Below, one piece after another: positions 46,855-50,252 of a stretch of DNA of 50,252 nt. Source of the DNA: Saksenaea vasiformis B4078 (taxonomy: Eukaryota; Mucoromycota; Mucoromycetes; Mucorales; Saksenaeaceae); NCBI GenBank assembly GCA_000697055.1, contig JNDT01001806.1, positions 1 through 50,252 on the forward strand, written 5' to 3'. The first letter of the stretch is position 1. Each line of letters starts with the position of its first letter. Below the pieces are notes generated by a model. It had not been told where the DNA came from and did not search any database. It worked only from the letters and a program-made list of their open reading frames with translations. The position numbers and the translations under genes were made by a program.

Positions 46855-49830
46855 CTAAAAAAGATTTCCAGCGCTAAGGCTGGGATTGAACGGCTTCATC
46901 GTTCGTCTTTCAGGAGAGATGAAATTGCTGATTGCAGCCAGTCCTATTGCCATCGCTGCTTGGACATCTCTGTTCTGCGTGGATCGCCCGGTTTTGTATG
47001 AGACGCATGCAGGATTGATACATTGCGAGCTTCCGTTTATCGTCCTCTTTTGCCACTGACCCTTGATGAACCGGCGGCATCTTGGGTGTACGATTCTTTG
47101 AAAGCAGAACGTACATGTCTGCGAGGAACGGAACTCATCGGTCAAAGAAACGGGGTGTATCTGCTGTGTCTCTGTCGGAGCCATTTGCCCCCTCGTCTTG
47201 CATGCCCTTTAATCGTCGAGCCAATACATGTTCCCTGGTTCCCAATCGCAAGGATAGGGACTACATCTTTTCCAGCTCCCCGTAATGCCACTTCCTCCTT
47301 GATTTTCCGCCTCTCGTCCGCAGCTACTCTGTCGTAGACGTTTGTTTTGTACAAGTCTTGGGTAGTTTTTTCTCTGTGCCATCGTTTGCTATGATGGAAG
47401 CCTCTAAGCGTCACATGGCATTCGCGCCCGACCTACAAACATGAGTCATTTACATTCATTCAGATGGTATAAAAGCCTATCTCTTGACAACGTATTACTT
47501 CCTCGAGAGTTGTAGCTTTTACCATAGCCGCTTCTTTTAGCAGACTTTCAGCCGCACGGACTTCTACACTTGACTAGAATCATGGGCTATGTCTAAGTAG
47601 TTATGAATGACTAACAAATTTGCTTACCCTCTTGCGCCGCTCGCGCTTCTGCCAATTCGTTTCGTACCTCATTCAAGGCTGTTTGGGTTTTGCAGTAGTT
47701 AAGTCGTGCGGCTTTCAACTCTTCGCGACTTGCCAGGTGCTGCTAGAGCACCGCCTCTTCGTCAAGCACAGTCGATCGCTTTGGAATCCGCCGTTTATCT
47801 CTTCTGCGGCGTTTTGCGACCGCTTGCTGTTCTCGATGAGAGTCGCATAAACGCTCGATCAATTCCGTAACTTCCTTGACCGCCTTCAGTCCCTGGCGGT
47901 CTGTCAATTCCAGGGCCTTTATATTTGACGCTGCATCTTCGATAGCTTTTGCTATCTCGTGTGTACTTTGTGAATGAGAAGTATCTTTTGAGACGTCCGA
48001 TATTCTTTTACCACGGTTCTTTTTGCACCTTTCCTCATATCTGGAGCTCATAGCCCTTCGGTTCCCACCAATATCACCATCAACGATCGCGGTAAGCTGC
48101 GGAGTCACGGTTATACGCCATCGCGGCGCCAATCCCCGGCGTTTGCATAGCTGTTCGGCAGCCTGCAGATCAAAGAATGACCCCAAGATAGTTCGCTTGT
48201 CTGAAATTGCGTCATCTAGTCTCGAAAAAACTGACCCATCTAGCTTGTACAAATCCATTCCAGCAGAATCGGACCCAAACAGCTCATAGACGGTGGCTGC
48301 ATCTAATGGCAATGCATGAATAGACGCAGGACTAACCAATGGGCAGATCTTCATGAGGTATTTATCATATCCTGCCGCCTGAAGAAGCATATTTGACAAG
48401 ACCACGAAGTTTAGACGTAGACTATTCGCCGATCCGACCTTCCCTCGAGGAACGTAGGGTCTTAAACAATTCGCAATATTGATCACCACGTCCATTTCTT
48501 CAGCAGGAACAAATCATCGTCGTGTGGGACAGCTAGCACATCTTCAGCGGTAACCATCCCGGTGATATCCGTTGACTCCAGAAGCTTTCTGGTAATTGCT
48601 TGCAATACTCCTGATCTTTCGTCGACTGGGCTCTCTTTTCTCCCGATCGTCTTGTTTAGTTCCGTCATCTTCCTCCTCTGCCTGTTCCAATGTTTCTTCT
48701 ATGCTTTCAAACACTGTGTTTTCCTCTGCTCCATCTGACATCAGGACCTCTGCTTCTTTTTCCTGTCATCGTGTAAATAGAGAGTTCACTAGCATTTTAA
48801 ACTTACTTCCTCTGTCGCAATGGTCGCGTTGTCCTCCGGTTTATTCTTCTTTCTTCGCCTTGACTTTGGCTTCGCTTTCACCTTTGTTTGCAATGAAATT
48901 TCGAATTTTTTTATTGCTTCGACGCATGTTGCAGCTCGTGTGGCAAGTCTGATCAGTGTCTCGTCATCGCCTACTTTTTCCATCCGCTTTTTCAGATTGT
49001 TGAGCTCCTTCTTTTCTTTTTTGATCTTTCGCTTGAGAGCTTTTCTTCGATGTGAATGCTGTACAGACCTTTTTTCGTCGATCTTTTTCTTCCTTTCTTC
49101 CTTTGCTTTCTCAATGGTTTGCCGAGTTTTTTCTTCACGCTTTGGTGCAAGATTTATCCGGAGCAAAACACGTAATAGGTTATTCATACTTTTCTTGTAA
49201 AGAGGTCCATCCCACATGTCCGAGAGATTCGTCGCGTATTGATTTAATTGAAAATGCATCGTCCGTGATAAGCCATCAGGAATTTTTGGCTGATTATCAA
49301 GGATAGGATGCTGCAACTGCGCCCATAATTCGTGTTTGTCCTTGGATCTGCTTCCTTGCTTGGAGAAGTATAGTCCGTGAACGAATTGAATACACGTTTG
49401 ATCAAACAAACAAAGGAAGTCATCGTTCCGTGTGCTAGGATTTCGGTCAACGAATTCTTTTATGTTCTCTGGGAGTGCGGCTATATATGCGATGTAGCCA
49501 TCCTTCAGGAGGTCCTTACAGCGGACTTTTTCATCTGAAAGCACCGTTCTGACATCAAAGCTGGTTATCGATTGTCCTGACTCAATCTTCGCTGAACTCG
49601 TTACTGGATCAAGGGTACATGATGATGAGATGTATTTCAACATTGTACTCTGTACTATGGCCACCAGGTCAGAGATATAGTTGATGGACTCTTCCATGGT
49701 AGAAACTAAGATATCTATAAAATGTTGTCTCAACGATTCGTCAAGATCTGATCGAAGAATGGAGTTCAAGGAAGTTGTGCATGTCCTGAACGTAATTTTC
49801 TGGGTCATCCTTCTTTATGGGGCGATCAGC
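46855..49830 (-). pseudogene. Large Fanzor/TnpB-like gene, copy 4, recently inactivated
   Basis: Read on -: an N-terminal helical region (49808-48820, ending in Lys/Glu-rich coiled coil KALKRKIKKEKKELNNLKKR), an acidic linker (48741-48483), then 48495-47743 with FFDLQAAEQLCKRRGLAPRW and AIVDGDIGG. After an in-frame TAG (about 47738-47740) the frame continues as ASREELKAARLNYCKTQ to a GTAAGC donor. Then comes the RuvC-II region DVVPILAIGNQGT...GSTIKGHARRGGKW (about 47180-47270), the zinc ribbon TDEFRSSQTCTFCFQR and QCINPACVSYK, and RuvC-III STQNRDVQAAMAIGLAA (about 46930-46975), stopping at 46855. Lesions: frame changes near 49745, 48505 and 47150 (the last fits one missing C in a CCCC run), plus the TAG. 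The RuvC-I motif is not certain. The zinc ribbon and NRD motif make the family call firm. Confidence 0.72.
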
Positions 49831-49886
49831 ACTACGGGAAAAAGACCAACACAATCTGATACCTTCTATCACAATCCGGCACATTT

Positions 49887-49939
49887 TTACCTGCATAAAT
49901 AGGCAGAAAATTGCCCGATCTGCCTAATTGTGCAGGTAA
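49887..49939. repeat. Hairpin 5' of Fanzor copy 4
   Basis: Arms TTACCTGCATAAATAGGCAG (49887-49906) and CTGCCTAATTGTGCAGGTAA (49920-49939) pair at 17 of 20 positions around a 13-base loop. It lies just upstream (on -) of Fanzor copy 4. It could be a structured RNA end, an element terminus or a remnant MITE; the sequence does not decide. Confidence 0.45.
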
Positions 49940-50252
49940 AATAAACCACGAAATTGTGACGGAAGATTCCAGGTTGTGCGTAAATGTGTCTAAATATACA
50001 ACAAATTGTGTCAAAATATTCCAGAACAGTTGTGCTGAATTATGATGGAAAGCGTCGAATTGTACTTCGATATGTCGAGATGTATCAGCTTATGCCAAAA
50101 TATAGCAGAAAAATGCATCGAATTGTGATGAAGTAGAAGAGATTTTATTCAGATCAAGTTAAATGAATAAATAAATAATGGAAGCACAGATGGTAGCTGT
50201 AAAGTAAGTCAATAGTCATATAGTAGCTCATAACTGAAACTTACCTTCATGC

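Overview
The window looks like a nuclear fungal contig, most likely from an early-diverging zygomycete (Mucoromycota, Mucorales-like). Coding regions are split by many short GT-AG introns of about 35-80 bases. Recognisable eukaryotic housekeeping genes are present (kinesin-4, APC4, KRR1, a GATA-like/PHD regulator). There is no operon structure, and TnpB-like eukaryotic nucleases (Fanzor) are abundant. The species cannot be fixed from sequence alone.

Layout. 1-6.4 kb: two Fanzor-family genes on the + strand. The first runs off the left edge and is almost intact, with 11 exons in phase except for one missing base at the RuvC-II motif. The second is longer and heavily decayed. 7.3-19.9 kb: three intronless paralogues on the - strand, each a secreted AA10-type lytic polysaccharide monooxygenase (LPMO) joined by a charged low-complexity linker to a C-terminal domain that resembles the second domain of bacterial GbpA-type proteins. 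The duplicated unit includes the promoter and upstream DNA. The gaps hold a pogo-like MITE, a fold-back element, degenerate tandem repeats and a decayed repetitive gene. 19.9-25.7 kb: a gene-poor desert.

25.7-46 kb, the conserved core: kinesin-4 (+, 10 exons, 1613 aa), APC4 (-, 14 exons, 695 aa), a GATA-like plus PHD zinc-finger protein (-, 4 exons, 560 aa) and KRR1 (+, 6 exons, 292 aa). Each exon model sums to a whole number of codons. Between the GATA-like gene and KRR1 lie a LINE 3' fragment and a third Fanzor relic (-). 46.8-49.8 kb: a fourth, large Fanzor-family gene (-) carrying only a few disabling lesions, with a hairpin and short repeats on its 5' side.

Biological reading: housekeeping genes (mitosis, ribosome biogenesis, transcription) sit among mobile or accessory DNA. 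The notable parts are four divergent Fanzor-family loci in 50 kb at different stages of decay, and a tandem family of bacterial-style LPMOs whose linkers differ through a hexanucleotide repeat. Functional statements come from motif reading and family knowledge; no database search was run.
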